Positions 1 to 7,398 of a stretch of DNA of 64,000 bases are shown one piece after another. Position 1 is the stretch's first letter; the number at the start of each line of letters is the position of its first letter. The DNA lies in the NCBI GenBank assembly GCA_963721345.1, contig CAVRIT010000001.1, positions 2,046,001 through 2,110,000 of the forward strand. Reading direction: 5' to 3'. A program made the translations under genes and the position numbers. Source of the DNA: JACDAN01 sp963721345 (lineage in GTDB: Bacteria > Actinomycetota > Thermoleophilia > Gaiellales > Gaiellaceae). A model generated the notes under the pieces. It was given only the letters and a program-made list of their open reading frames with translations. It was not told where the DNA came from and ran no database searches.

Positions 1-1396
1 GCTTGCCGAGGTCGTGGAGGCTGCCCGCGAACCGAGTCAGCTCGACCTGCTCGGCGTCGAGGCCGAGGTGCGCGGCGATCCACGCCCCGAGCTCCGCGAC
101 GCGCGTCGAGTGGCTGCCGGTGTAAGTGTCCCGAGCGTCCACGGCCTTCGCAAGGCTTGCTGCGGCGCGGAAGCGTGCGGCGCGGTCGGGACCGTGGGCG
201 AGACGGCGCAGCTCGGCGAGCTCGACGACGTCCGGCCGGTACACGTGGACGCGGTTCTTGCCGTGCTCCTTGGCCCAGTAGAGCGCGCTGTCGGCGAGCC
301 GGATCAGATCGTCGCGGTCGAGCGCCTGCGCCGGGAAGCTCGCGAGGCCGGCGCTGGCCGTGACGGAACCCACGTCGCCCAGGTCGAGGGCCGCGATGCG
401 CGCGAGCACGCGCTGGGCGACGGGCAAAGGGTCGTCGGCGTTGCCACCCGGCAGCAGAAGCGCGAACTCGTCGCCGCCCAGCCGGAACGCCTCGCCGTTC
501 TGACGGAGCCGCGAGCCGACCTCCGCGAGCACGTGGTCGCCGACGGGGTGGCCGAAGAGGTCGTTGACGCGCTTGAAGTCGTCGATGTCGATCATGCAGA
601 GCGTCATGGTCGTGTTTCGCGCCTCGGCCGACTGGAGCTCGCGCTGCACTCGCTCGTGAAACGAGCGATGGTTCGCGAGGCCCGTGAGCGGGTCGGTCAG
701 CGCGAGGCGCATCGCCCGCAGCGCCTGGTGGGCAGAGCGCTGGTAGAGCGAGATCGCGAGCAGCGGGCCGACGAGCGCCGCGGAGAGGAGCGGCGACCGC
801 TGCCAGAGCACGACGAGCATCAGCGCAGCCGACGCCATGAGCGCGAACGGCACGATCGTCGCGCGCGCCGAGGCCCCGACCAGTCCGCCGAACGGCCGGC
901 GCGCGGAACCGGCGACGGCGGCCGAGACGAGGAGCAGGTTGATCACGTACTGGGGAGCCGCGGACAAGCCGACCGCCGCGACGAGCTGGGGCGTAGTGGT
1001 GCCGTCGACGAGCGCGACCAGGCCGGCCGCAACGGCGGCTCCGATCGCGAAGACCGAAGCGTTGTAGGCGACGCGCTCCAGGGGCCGGTGCTCGAGGAGC
1101 TGCATCGTCGCGGGCGCGGCGAACGCGATCAGGATCCCTGCCTCCCAGCCGAAGAGGACGATGCCGCTCGCCCCGAAGACGAACGAGAGCGTCACGCCAC
1201 CGCTCTCTGCGCCCTCGATCGGGACGGGGTAGCGGCTCGCGAGGGTCGAGGCGACCAGAAGCGCCAAAGGCCCGGCAAGCTCGCCGAGAGTGTGGGGGGC
1301 TGCCGCGAACGAAATCGCCGCGGTCAGTGCGATGACCAGCCCGGCGCCGCAAACCGGAGCGACTAGCAGCAGCAGCCGCGGCGGCATCCGTCTCAT
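1..1396 (-). CDS. Membrane GGDEF diguanylate cyclase with HD-GYP domain (3' end beyond window)
   Basis: A cyclic-di-GMP turnover protein cut by the left edge. The N-terminus is hydrophobic with several likely membrane helices (about residues 1-220). A GGDEF domain follows: MIDIDDFKRVND precedes an intact GGDEF at residues 307-311, so diguanylate cyclase activity is plausible. Next comes the beginning of an HD-GYP domain (DARDTYTGSHSTRV, then SLHDLGK with the metal-binding His-Asp), which in this family hydrolyses c-di-GMP. The start ATG at 1396 gives MRRMPPRLLLL; a second ATG lies three codons on. It sits 13 bp behind a 31-aa micro-ORF that has a strong Shine-Dalgarno, so translation may be coupled. 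Which activity dominates cannot be told because the GYP part is missing. Confidence 0.9.
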   Translation of the reverse strand, partial: MRRMPPRLLLLVAPVCGAGLVIALTAAISFAAAPHTLGELAGPLALLVASTLASRYPVPIEGAESGGVTLSFVFGASGIVLFGWEAGILIAFAAPATMQLLEHRPLERVAYNASVFAIGAAVAAGLVALVDGTTTPQLVAAVGLSAAPQYVINLLLVSAAVAGSARRPFGGLVGASARATIVPFALMASAALMLVVLWQRSPLLSAALVGPLLAISLYQRSAHQALRAMRLALTDPLTGLANHRSFHERVQRELQSAEARNTTMTLCMIDIDDFKRVNDLFGHPVGDHVLAEVGSRLRQNGEAFRLGGDEFALLLPGGNADDPLPVAQRVLARIAALDLGDVGSVTASAGLASFPAQALDRDDLIRLADSALYWAKEHGKNRVHVYRPDVVELAELRRLAHGPDRAARFRAAASLAKAVDARDTYTGSHSTRVAELGAWIAAHLGLDAEQVELTRFAGSLHDLGK

Positions 1397-1409
1397 CGTT
1401 GCCGCCGCG

Positions 1410-1505
1410 CTACCAGTTCCAGTTGTACGAGCCGTCGGACAGCGGGCCGAAAAACGCGGCCAGCGAGACCAACAACGTCAGGAAGCTTGCCTTCCACTCG
1501 AGCAT
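1410..1505 (-). CDS. 31-aa membrane micro-protein upstream of the GGDEF gene
   Basis: A short ORF beginning MLEWKASFLTLLVSLAA and ending SYNWNW, with one hydrophobic stretch of about 15 residues. It has one of the better ribosome binding sites in the region (GGAGAAAGGG, 6 nt before ATG) and ends 13 bp before the c-di-GMP gene on the same strand. No family is recognised. It could be a small membrane regulator of the downstream enzyme or a leader peptide coupling its translation. The aromatic C-terminus (YNWNW) is unusual. Support comes from the RBS and the context only. Confidence 0.55.
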   Translation of the reverse strand: MLEWKASFLTLLVSLAAFFGPLSDGSYNWNW

Positions 1506-1590
1506 CGGTTCCCTTTCTCCGTAAATCGGACGCGCTCGATTCTCCGCGTTGCGCAGGGCCGTGCCATCACCCTTTCGGGGGAACCGACTT
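1505..1590 (-). promoter_or_regulatory. Candidate structured leader masking the micro-ORF start
   Basis: Nine bases at 1579-1587 (GGGAACCGA on the plus strand) are the exact inverse complement of 1505-1513 (TCGGTTCCC), which covers the spacer and first base of the micro-ORF start codon. In the minus-strand RNA the upstream copy can pair with the start region, leaving a 65-nt interior. The upstream arm can alternatively form part of a small CCC-GAAA-GGG tetraloop hairpin, so two mutually exclusive folds can be drawn. No known riboswitch consensus was recognised; the c-di-GMP-I consensus does not fit. Confidence 0.35.
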
Positions 1591-1610
1591 TTATGCTTTT
1601 TGCGGCGGGT

Positions 1611-2636
1611 TTATGCCTGGGTCAGGCCGGCTTCGGCGAGCGGCCGGCGGCCCCAGGCGAAGCGCTCTGCGTACCAGCCGTCGACCGGCACGAGGGCCAC
1701 GCCGTAGCGCGACGAGTGGATCATCCAGCCGCTGCCGAGGTAGATCCCGGCGTGGTCGACCGACGCCGCGCGTGCGCGCCGTCCGCCTCGGCCGAAGAAC
1801 ATCAGGTCACCGGGGCCAAGATTGGCGAGCGCGATGCGCTTTCCGCGCGGCACCTCACCCGCCATCTGCGCGGCGGTGCGGCCCTCGATCGTGGCGGCAA
1901 GATTCTCGCCGCCGGCATAGCGCTGGAGCTTGAAGACGCGCCAGAGAAAGCCGGAGCAGTCGAACCCGCCGCGCGAGCTGACACCGAAGAGCGTCTGCGG
2001 GCCGGAGCTGGTGCCGCCCCAGACGTAGGGATAGCCGATCAGGTTGACGGCCGTCTGCAGCACCTTGCGTTGCCATGGCGTGTACTCGGGGACCTCGAAC
2101 TCGGCGGCGGCCTCCTCGACTGACTGCGTCTCCCAGCCTCGGAAGCGGAGGATCTGCGCGGCGGAGAATGCGGCCTCGGCTCGTGTGGAAACATCGCTGG
2201 GCAGGAGCTCGAGGGCGTCGTTCGGGGCCTCGTGGTTCTTCCGAAGGCCGATCAGCCGCGCGACGACCTCGCTGCCGAAGCGCGACGGAGGGCGAAGCCC
2301 GCTGCGCCGCACGCCGAGCTGGAAGAGGCGAGCATCGTCGTCCAGGTCGAGCATTCGCACGAGCGCCTGGTCGAGCCCGGCGAGCGTGACGGTGCCGACA
2401 CTGGCAGCTTCCGGTTCGCGGGGGACGTCGTTCAGCCCCGCGACGAGGTCGTCGAGCGCGGAGCGCGTCAGCGGAGCGTCGGGGCGGAAGGTCGCGGCGT
2501 CGGCCGCCATGAGACCCTGCGAGGTCACGAGCTTGATCTCCGCGTGCGCCCAGGAGCGTTTCGTCGCCGCGAGCACGGCGAGCGGAGCGGACAGCGCTAC
2601 GAAGGCGCACAGAGATGCCGCAAAGAGGCGACGCAC
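1611..2636 (-). CDS. Secreted NlpC/P60 cell-wall endopeptidase
   Basis: A 341-aa exported cysteine peptidase expected to cut peptidoglycan stem peptides. A signal peptide spans about residues 1-24 (LCAFVALSAPLAVLAA). A variable middle follows, with a SLH-like stretch (AEIKLVTSQGLMAADAATFRPDAPLTR). The C-terminal NlpC/P60 domain starts near residue 195 and shows the catalytic Cys in GGFDCSGF and the His in VDHAGIYLG. The GTG start is at 2636. It is divergent from the small gene at 2682 and lies upstream of the micro-ORF/GGDEF pair on the same strand, about 105 bp away. In Actinobacteria such enzymes act in daughter-cell separation or wall remodelling; the precise bond is not evident here. Confidence 0.88.
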   Translation of the reverse strand: MRRLFAASLCAFVALSAPLAVLAATKRSWAHAEIKLVTSQGLMAADAATFRPDAPLTRSALDDLVAGLNDVPREPEAASVGTVTLAGLDQALVRMLDLDDDARLFQLGVRRSGLRPPSRFGSEVVARLIGLRKNHEAPNDALELLPSDVSTRAEAAFSAAQILRFRGWETQSVEEAAAEFEVPEYTPWQRKVLQTAVNLIGYPYVWGGTSSGPQTLFGVSSRGGFDCSGFLWRVFKLQRYAGGENLAATIEGRTAAQMAGEVPRGKRIALANLGPGDLMFFGRGGRRARAASVDHAGIYLGSGWMIHSSRYGVALVPVDGWYAERFAWGRRPLAEAGLTQA

Positions 2637-2669
2637 GTTGTGGGCATCGGCGGCTCGCCGCGCCGCCTT

Positions 2670-2675
2670 TAGGCT
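2670..2675 (+). promoter_or_regulatory. -10 box (TAGGCT), leaderless
   Basis: TAGGCT lies exactly 6 nt upstream of the GTG at 2682. This matches the TANNNT-N6/7-start pattern seen before several other genes here and implies a leaderless transcript. Confidence 0.5.
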
Positions 2676-2681
2676 GCGTCC

Positions 2682-2864
2682 GTGAGCTGGGAGATCGTCC
2701 CCGAGCCGATCGACGACCAGGAGCGTGCGGCGCTGCTCCAGGCTGCCGGGCAGTCGGGCGACGAGGAGCGGGACAGCGCGTGGTGGAGCTCGGGGCTGGA
2801 CGACCTAGGCGGCGGCCCGGCTGCGCAGCAGGCGTGGCGCGGCTCGGGCGTAGTCGAGCCCTGA
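2682..2864 (+). CDS. Small hypothetical protein (acyl-CoA carboxylase epsilon-like?)
   Basis: A 60-aa ORF reading VSWEIVPEPIDDQERAALL and later SAWWSSGLDD. The pattern of acidic helix followed by SAW-x-GL resembles the small epsilon subunits that accompany actinobacterial acyl-CoA carboxylases, and a biotin carboxylase alpha gene lies 500 bp downstream. The family call is only an inference from pattern and neighbourhood. The GTG start is supported by a -10 box 6 nt upstream. Its 3' part overlaps the end of pgsA on the other strand by 60 bp, so the C-terminus is doubtful. Confidence 0.5.
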   Translation: MSWEIVPEPIDDQERAALLQAAGQSGDEERDSAWWSSGLDDLGGGPAAQQAWRGSGVVEP

Positions 2865-3356
2865 GACCCACGTCAGCACGAGAGCGGCAAAGAGCGCCCA
2901 CCACGCGAACTCCTCTCGGATCGCGCCGGCCGCCGCGAGTCCGCCAAGCAGGGCCGCAGCCGACTGCGCGCCGGTCTTGATCTTCCCGAGGTCTCGAGCG
3001 CCGAGGACGACGCCGCGCTCGAGCGCGGCGAGCCGGAGCCCGGTGACGAGGAGCTCGCGCGCAACGATCGCCGCGACCATCCAGCCGGCGAAGACGCCGC
3101 GGTCGACGAGCACGATGAGCACGGCGAGGACGAGGATCTTGTCGGCGACGGGGTCGAGCAGCGAGCCAATCGCCGATGGGCCGCCGCGCCGCCGGGCGAT
3201 CCACCCGTCGAACCAGTCGGTCGCCATGGCTACGGCGAACAGGGCGGTCGCCCAGTAGTCGTGGCCCGAGAAGTCGATCACGAACAGGAGCACGATCAGC
3301 GGCGCGGCAGCGATCCGCGCCACTGTGAGCTGGTCGGCAAGGCTCAATGACCCCAT
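2805..3356 (-). CDS. pgsA: CDP-diacylglycerol-glycerol-3-phosphate 3-phosphatidyltransferase
   Basis: A membrane enzyme of phosphatidylglycerol synthesis. The CDP-alcohol phosphotransferase signature is complete: DWFDGWIARR, then G-x3-D-x3-D in SAIGSLLDPVADK, spanning about residues 40-70 from the chosen start, with several membrane helices around it. I start at ATG 3356 (MGSLSLADQLTVARI) because a TATTCT -10 box lies 7 nt upstream and the protein then has the family length of about 183 aa. It is divergent from the biotin carboxylase gene and shares a 22-bp intergenic region with it. Confidence 0.9.
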   Translation of the reverse strand: MGSLSLADQLTVARIAAAPLIVLLFVIDFSGHDYWATALFAVAMATDWFDGWIARRRGGPSAIGSLLDPVADKILVLAVLIVLVDRGVFAGWMVAAIVARELLVTGLRLAALERGVVLGARDLGKIKTGAQSAAALLGGLAAAGAIREEFAWWALFAALVLTWVSGLDYARAAPRLLRSRAAA

Positions 3357-3363
3357 CGTCGGG

Positions 3364-3369
3364 AGAATA
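3364..3369 (-). promoter_or_regulatory. -10 box (TATTCT) of pgsA, leaderless
   Basis: TATTCT on the minus strand is followed by 7 nt and then the pgsA ATG. The 22-bp gap to the divergent GTG at 3379 means both promoters must overlap; on the plus strand only a degenerate TAGGGC is visible 5 nt before that GTG. Confidence 0.5.
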
Positions 3370-3378
3370 GGGCGAGTC

Positions 3379-5155
3379 GTGGCCGCCTTCTCGAAAGTCC
3401 TCGTAGCAAACCGGGGTGAGATCGCCATCCGGATCTTCCGCACCCTCCGCGAGCTCGGCATCGTGCCCGTCGGCGTCTACTCGGAGGCCGACCGCGGCTC
3501 GCTGCACGTCGAGCTGGCGGACGAGGCGTACCTGCTGGGCCCGGGACCGCCGGCTGAGAGCTATCTCGCGCAGGAGCGGGTGATCGACGCCGCGCGCCGC
3601 GCCGGGGCTGAGGCGATCCATCCCGGATACGGGTTCCTCGCAGAGAACGCCTCGTTCGCTCGCGCCGTAGGCGACGCCGGTCTCGTCTGGATCGGCCCGC
3701 CGGCCGAGGCGATCGAGGTCATGGGCTCGAAGATCGCGGCCCGCGAGCGGATGAAGGCAGCGGGCGTTCCGATCATTCCCGGAACGACCGACCCTGTCTC
3801 CACCGCCGCCGAGGTCGCTGTCCTCGGCGACGAGCTCGGGTGGCCGATCGCCATCAAGGCGTCCGCGGGAGGCGGCGGCAAGGGCCTCAAGGTCGTCCGC
3901 TCGGCGGAGGAGGTCGAGCGAGCGTTCGAGTCCGCGCAGCGCGAGGGCGAGGCGTACTTCTCGGACGCGGCCGTCTACGTCGAGCGGTATCTCGAGGACC
4001 CGCGGCACGTCGAGATCCAGGTCCTTGCGGACGCCCACGGCAACGTGATCCACCTCGGCGAGCGGGATTGCACCATCCAGCGACGCCACCAGAAGCTCGT
4101 CGAGGAGACGCCGTCTCCCGCGGTCTCCGGCGAGCTGCGCGAGCGAATCGGCCAGATTGCCGTCGACGCGGCGCGCGCAGTCGGCTATCGCTCGGCGGGC
4201 ACGATCGAGGGTCTCCTCTCCAGGGACGGCGAGTACTACTTCCTGGAGATGAACACCCGGATCCAGGTGGAGCACACCGTGACCGAGCTCGTCACGGGCC
4301 TCGACCTCGTGCGCGAGCAGGTGCTGATCGCGGCGGGAGAGCCGCTATGGCTGCGCCAGGAGGACGTCCGTCTCACGGGGCACGCGCTCGAGTGCCGCGT
4401 GAACGCGGAGGATCCGTCCAACGGCTTCCTTCCGGCGCCCGGGAGGATCACGGGCTATCGGGAGCCGGGCGGTCCCGGGGTACGGGTCGACTCGGGCGTC
4501 GACGCGGGCCGGGAGATCGTCGCCCTCTACGACCCGATGATCGCGAAGCTGTGTGTCCATGGGGTCGACCGCGAGCACGCGAGGCGCAGGATGCTCCGGG
4601 CGCTGGACGAGTTCCAGATCGACGGCGTCACGACGTTGCTCGGATTCCACCGGGCGCTCCTCGAGCACCCGTGCTTTGCCCAAGGCGAGACCTGTCACGG
4701 GATCGTCGAGTCGGAGGAGCTTGCGAAGCGTGCGGAAGAGTTGTCGCATCGGACAACGAGCGTAGCGGCGCAGTCGGACGGAGCCGGCGGCGGATCGCTG
4801 CGGGAGCGCCGCGTCCAGGCGGAGCTCGACGGCCGGCGCTACGACGTCAAGCTGCTCGTCCCCGAGCCGCCGCACGCGGAGCTCGCCCGCCGTCGGCGCG
4901 AGCGGACCGCACTCCGGCCCCGGCCACGGCGCAGCGCGGGACGCGGTGGTCAGCCCGATGCAGGGGACTGTCCTGGCGGTCGAAGTCGCCGAGGGCGACG
5001 AGGTGGAGGCCGGCCAGATCCTCTGCGTCGTCGAGGCGATGAAGATGGAGAACGAGATCGCGGCGCACCGCGCCGGGCGCGTCGCGGGCCTCTCCGTCGG
5101 CACAGGCGAGCCCGTCAAGACGGGCCAAGTCATCTGCGTCATCCAGGCGGAGTGA
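3379..5155 (+). CDS. Acyl-CoA carboxylase alpha: biotin carboxylase plus BCCP, frame-shifted
   Basis: Biotin carboxylase starts VAAFSKVLVANRGEIAIRI and contains the ATP-grasp glycine-rich loop (KASAGGGGKGLKVV) and the conserved FLEMNTRIQVEHTVTE. The expected C-terminal biotinyl carrier domain is present (VVSPMQGTVLAVEV ... VVEAMKMENE, with the biotinylated Lys). However it reads one frame later, from 4946 to the stop at 5153-5155. Homology in the first frame ends at AELARRRRER (about 4900), so one surplus base lies near 4897-4915. With it removed the product would be a fused BC-BCCP alpha subunit of about 590 aa, as in propionyl/acetyl-CoA carboxylases of Actinobacteria. No beta (carboxyltransferase) subunit is in the window. 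The GTG start is shared closely with divergent pgsA. Confidence 0.85.
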
Positions 5156-6024
5156 CCTCGAGCCGTCCCTTCTGCGCGGACATCGCCCGCGAGAACCACG
5201 AGCCCCTCGCCGCGACGGCGAGCCGGATCGACCGCTGGCTCCTTGTCGAGTACCGCAGTCTGTGGAGCTCGGATGCGCTCGCCGGGAGCGGCCTCTCGGA
5301 CCAGGTGAAGGACTGGCTTCGAGAGCTGCGCCGTGCGGAGCCCCGGACACGCCTGCTGTTCATCCGCCGACCGGACCGCCGCCACCGCGAGGATCTCGCG
5401 GTCTACGTCTCGGACTCGCGCATCGGATCAGAAAGGCTCGGCCGCCTGGAGATCTCGAGCCACGAAGAGCTTCGCGGCATCGACCCGTGGGCGCGCGCGT
5501 CCGACGTCTCCGAGCCGCTGTTCCTGGTCTGCACGCACGGCAAGCACGACCCGTGCTGTGCCCGCCGCGGCCGGCCACTCTTTGAGGCGCTGAGCGAGCA
5601 GCTGGACGCGGAGTCCGTCTGGCAGTGCACCCACGTCGGCGGCGACCGTTTTGCCGGGAACGTCGTCTGCCTGCCCCACGGGGTCTACTACGGACGGGTG
5701 GAGCGCGACGACGTTCCAGGCCTCCTCGAGGACTACTTCGACGGGCAGGTCTCGCTTGCCCACTACCGCGGCCGCTCGTGCTGGCCGTTCGCCGTGCAGG
5801 CTGCCGAACGCCGTGTCCGGGCAGAGGAGGGGCTGACGGGCCTGGACGACCTCTCGCTGGTCCGTGTCGAGCAGCTCGAGGAACGCCGCTGGCGGATCGC
5901 TTTCGCCACTCCGGCCGGCCCGCGCGAGCTCGAGGTCGTCGCGGAGCTAGGCGAGCTGACGCAGCTGACGTGCAACTCGGACGCCGCAAAGCGTCCGGTC
6001 CGCTACGTCGCTATGCCTCACTGA
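5152..6024 (+). CDS. Sucrase/ferredoxin-like family (thioredoxin-fold ferredoxin) protein
   Basis: A 290-aa member of the Suc_Fer-like family, related to thioredoxin-fold [2Fe-2S] proteins of the Apd1/Aim32 group. Diagnostic parts are CTHGKHDPCCARRGRPL (Cys pair), CTHVGGDRFAGNVVCLPHG and the YRGRSCW block. The Cys and His residues are candidate Fe-S ligands. The GTG start overlaps the carboxylase stop as GTGA, so the two genes are translationally coupled. It converges with the cupin gene, overlapping by 14 bp. The physiological role is unknown; a redox or electron-transfer job is inferred from the family. Confidence 0.8.
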   Translation: MTSSRPFCADIARENHEPLAATASRIDRWLLVEYRSLWSSDALAGSGLSDQVKDWLRELRRAEPRTRLLFIRRPDRRHREDLAVYVSDSRIGSERLGRLEISSHEELRGIDPWARASDVSEPLFLVCTHGKHDPCCARRGRPLFEALSEQLDAESVWQCTHVGGDRFAGNVVCLPHGVYYGRVERDDVPGLLEDYFDGQVSLAHYRGRSCWPFAVQAAERRVRAEEGLTGLDDLSLVRVEQLEERRWRIAFATPAGPRELEVVAELGELTQLTCNSDAAKRPVRYVAMPH

Positions 6025-7180
6025 TCCGGAGGAAGCCCTCGCGGACCAGCCGGCGGAGGAGGACGAGCCTGCTCTCGTCGTCGAGCGTGCCGGGCAGGTC
6101 CGAGGCGCTGAACGCCCCGTCGGCGCTCGCCACGGCCGTGACTTCGTCGTGCGCGCGCCCGGGGAAGCTGACCTCTCGTCCCTCGAAGACCAGCGAGATC
6201 GAGCCGCTGCGCTCGACGACGTCGACGAGCACCGACGGGTTCCGTTCGAGCTCGGTCTCCGGATCGAGGCCCTCGAGTGCGCGTAGCTGGGACAGGTGCC
6301 GCTCGCGGATCGGACGGCGCGAGCGGACGAGCTTTCCGCGAGCGCGACGCGCGACGTCGTCCGGCCGCAGTCGCCGTTCGAGCTCCTCGACGAGCTCTGG
6401 GACGCCGTCGCCGTCGCCGGACTGCCAGGATCGTCGGAAGCGGACGTCGTCGCCGAGCTCCTCGACCGCGGCGCGGAACGCGTCGAGCCAGGTGACCACG
6501 TTGACGCCGATCGTCAGATGAAGCGAATCGGTGTCTGACGTGACGGCTTCGTGCAGCCAGCCGCGCGGGAGGTACAGCGTGTCGCCCGGCCGCAGGACGC
6601 GATCCTCGACCGCCGGCCCCGGGCCGCCCATCGCCTCCGTGTACCGCTGGTTCTTGAGCGGAAGCTCCAGCGCAGGCTCGTAGACGAGCCACCGCTTCTC
6701 GCCGGCGACCTGCAGGACGAAGACGTCGTGGGTGTCGTGGTGCACCGGGAGCCCCTGCGCCTCACGCGGCGTGTAGTACGCATTCGCCTGAGCGGGATGG
6801 CCGAGCGTGCTCTCGAGTGAGCGGCAGAACGCTCCGAGCGCCGGCCTCGTCAGGTGCAGGCCCTGGAGGACGATCGTTGCGCCGCGCTCCCACTCCGCCG
6901 CGACGTGCTCGACGTCCGCCGATCCGGTGAACGGCGTCGGCCGCCAGGGAATGTCTCTCGTGTAGTCCGCGACGCGGACCTGCTCGCCGGCCTTGACGAG
7001 CCGGAAACCGGGATAACGCAGGCCGCCCGAGCAAACGGCATCCTCGACCTCAGCCTCTGTGAGGAGGTCGTCGAAGCGGCCGGGCTCGTCCCGCTCGATC
7101 GCGAGCGGCCCGCGCTCCCAGTAGCCCCCGAGGAACTCAGCGGCGCCGATCGGCTCGACGCAACGAGTGAGCGCCTCCCG
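6011..7180 (-). CDS. Cupin-4/JmjC-type 2-oxoglutarate oxygenase-like protein (start uncertain)
   Basis: JmjC-like cupin of the ribosomal-oxygenase type. The Fe(II) motif is visible as HHDTHDVFVLQ (H-x-D pattern) and, later, LYLPRGWLHEAVT supplies the distal His. Homology-like sequence begins well upstream of the only in-frame GTG (6745), at LTRCVEPIGAAEFLGGYWERGPL around 7170. No ATG, GTG or TTG is in frame there; the nearest candidate is a CTG at 7213. A GGGAGG at about 7175-7180 would suit a start just downstream, so a lost start codon or an indel is likely. It lies directly behind the small acidic gene, probably in one transcript. The substrate is unknown. Confidence 0.75.
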   Translation of the reverse strand, partial: REALTRCVEPIGAAEFLGGYWERGPLAIERDEPGRFDDLLTEAEVEDAVCSGGLRYPGFRLVKAGEQVRVADYTRDIPWRPTPFTGSADVEHVAAEWERGATIVLQGLHLTRPALGAFCRSLESTLGHPAQANAYYTPREAQGLPVHHDTHDVFVLQVAGEKRWLVYEPALELPLKNQRYTEAMGGPGPAVEDRVLRPGDTLYLPRGWLHEAVTSDTDSLHLTIGVNVVTWLDAFRAAVEELGDDVRFRRSWQSGDGDGVPELVEELERRLRPDDVARRARGKLVRSRRPIRERHLSQLRALEGLDPETELERNPSVLVDVVERSGSISLVFEGREVSFPGRAHDEVTAVASADGAFSASDLPGTLDDESRLVLLRRLVREGFLRISEA

Positions 7181-7181
7181 G

Positions 7182-7334
7182 CTAGGCGTCCGAGTCGTCG
7201 GAGTCGCTGTCAGAGTCGTCCGAGTCGGATTCGGTGTCGGTGTCGTCCAGGTCCGCGTCGGCTGTCTCCTGGCGGATCTCCTCGGCGACGTCGGTGCGGA
7301 TCTCCTCGTCGGTCAGCGGCGTGCGTTCGCTCAT
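7182..7334 (-). CDS. Small, strongly acidic protein (50 aa)
   Basis: A tiny ORF, MSERTPLTDEEIRTDVAEE followed by an Asp/Ser tail of the kind DSDDSDSDSDD. A clear Shine-Dalgarno (GAAGGGAG) precedes the ATG by 5 nt, and a TAGACT -10-like box is about 39 nt upstream. The tail is low complexity, so the family is not assignable. It may be a nucleic-acid mimic or a disordered partner of the cupin that follows it, but nothing in the sequence proves this. The stop is 1 bp from the region where the cupin should begin. Confidence 0.6.
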   Translation of the reverse strand: MSERTPLTDEEIRTDVAEEIRQETADADLDDTDTESDSDDSDSDSDDSDA

Positions 7335-7398
7335 GGCGGCTCCCTTCGGGATGAGGTGTCGGGGCGAGTCTAGTGCCGGGGTACACTCGCGCCCGCCT

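Noticed and set aside
14..1366. Long plus-strand ORF over the GGDEF gene
   Set aside because: Arg/Glu-rich shadow of the minus-strand gene, where GGDEF and HD motifs are in frame.
1505..1590. Known c-di-GMP-I riboswitch upstream of the GGDEF gene
   Set aside because: The conserved core nucleotides of that class are absent; only a GAAA tetraloop stem is similar, so it is left as an unclassified leader.
4736..4960. Programmed frameshift site in the carboxylase gene
   Set aside because: No slippery heptamer or stable downstream structure stood out, and the same one-base surplus occurs in unrelated genes, so a sequence error is simpler.
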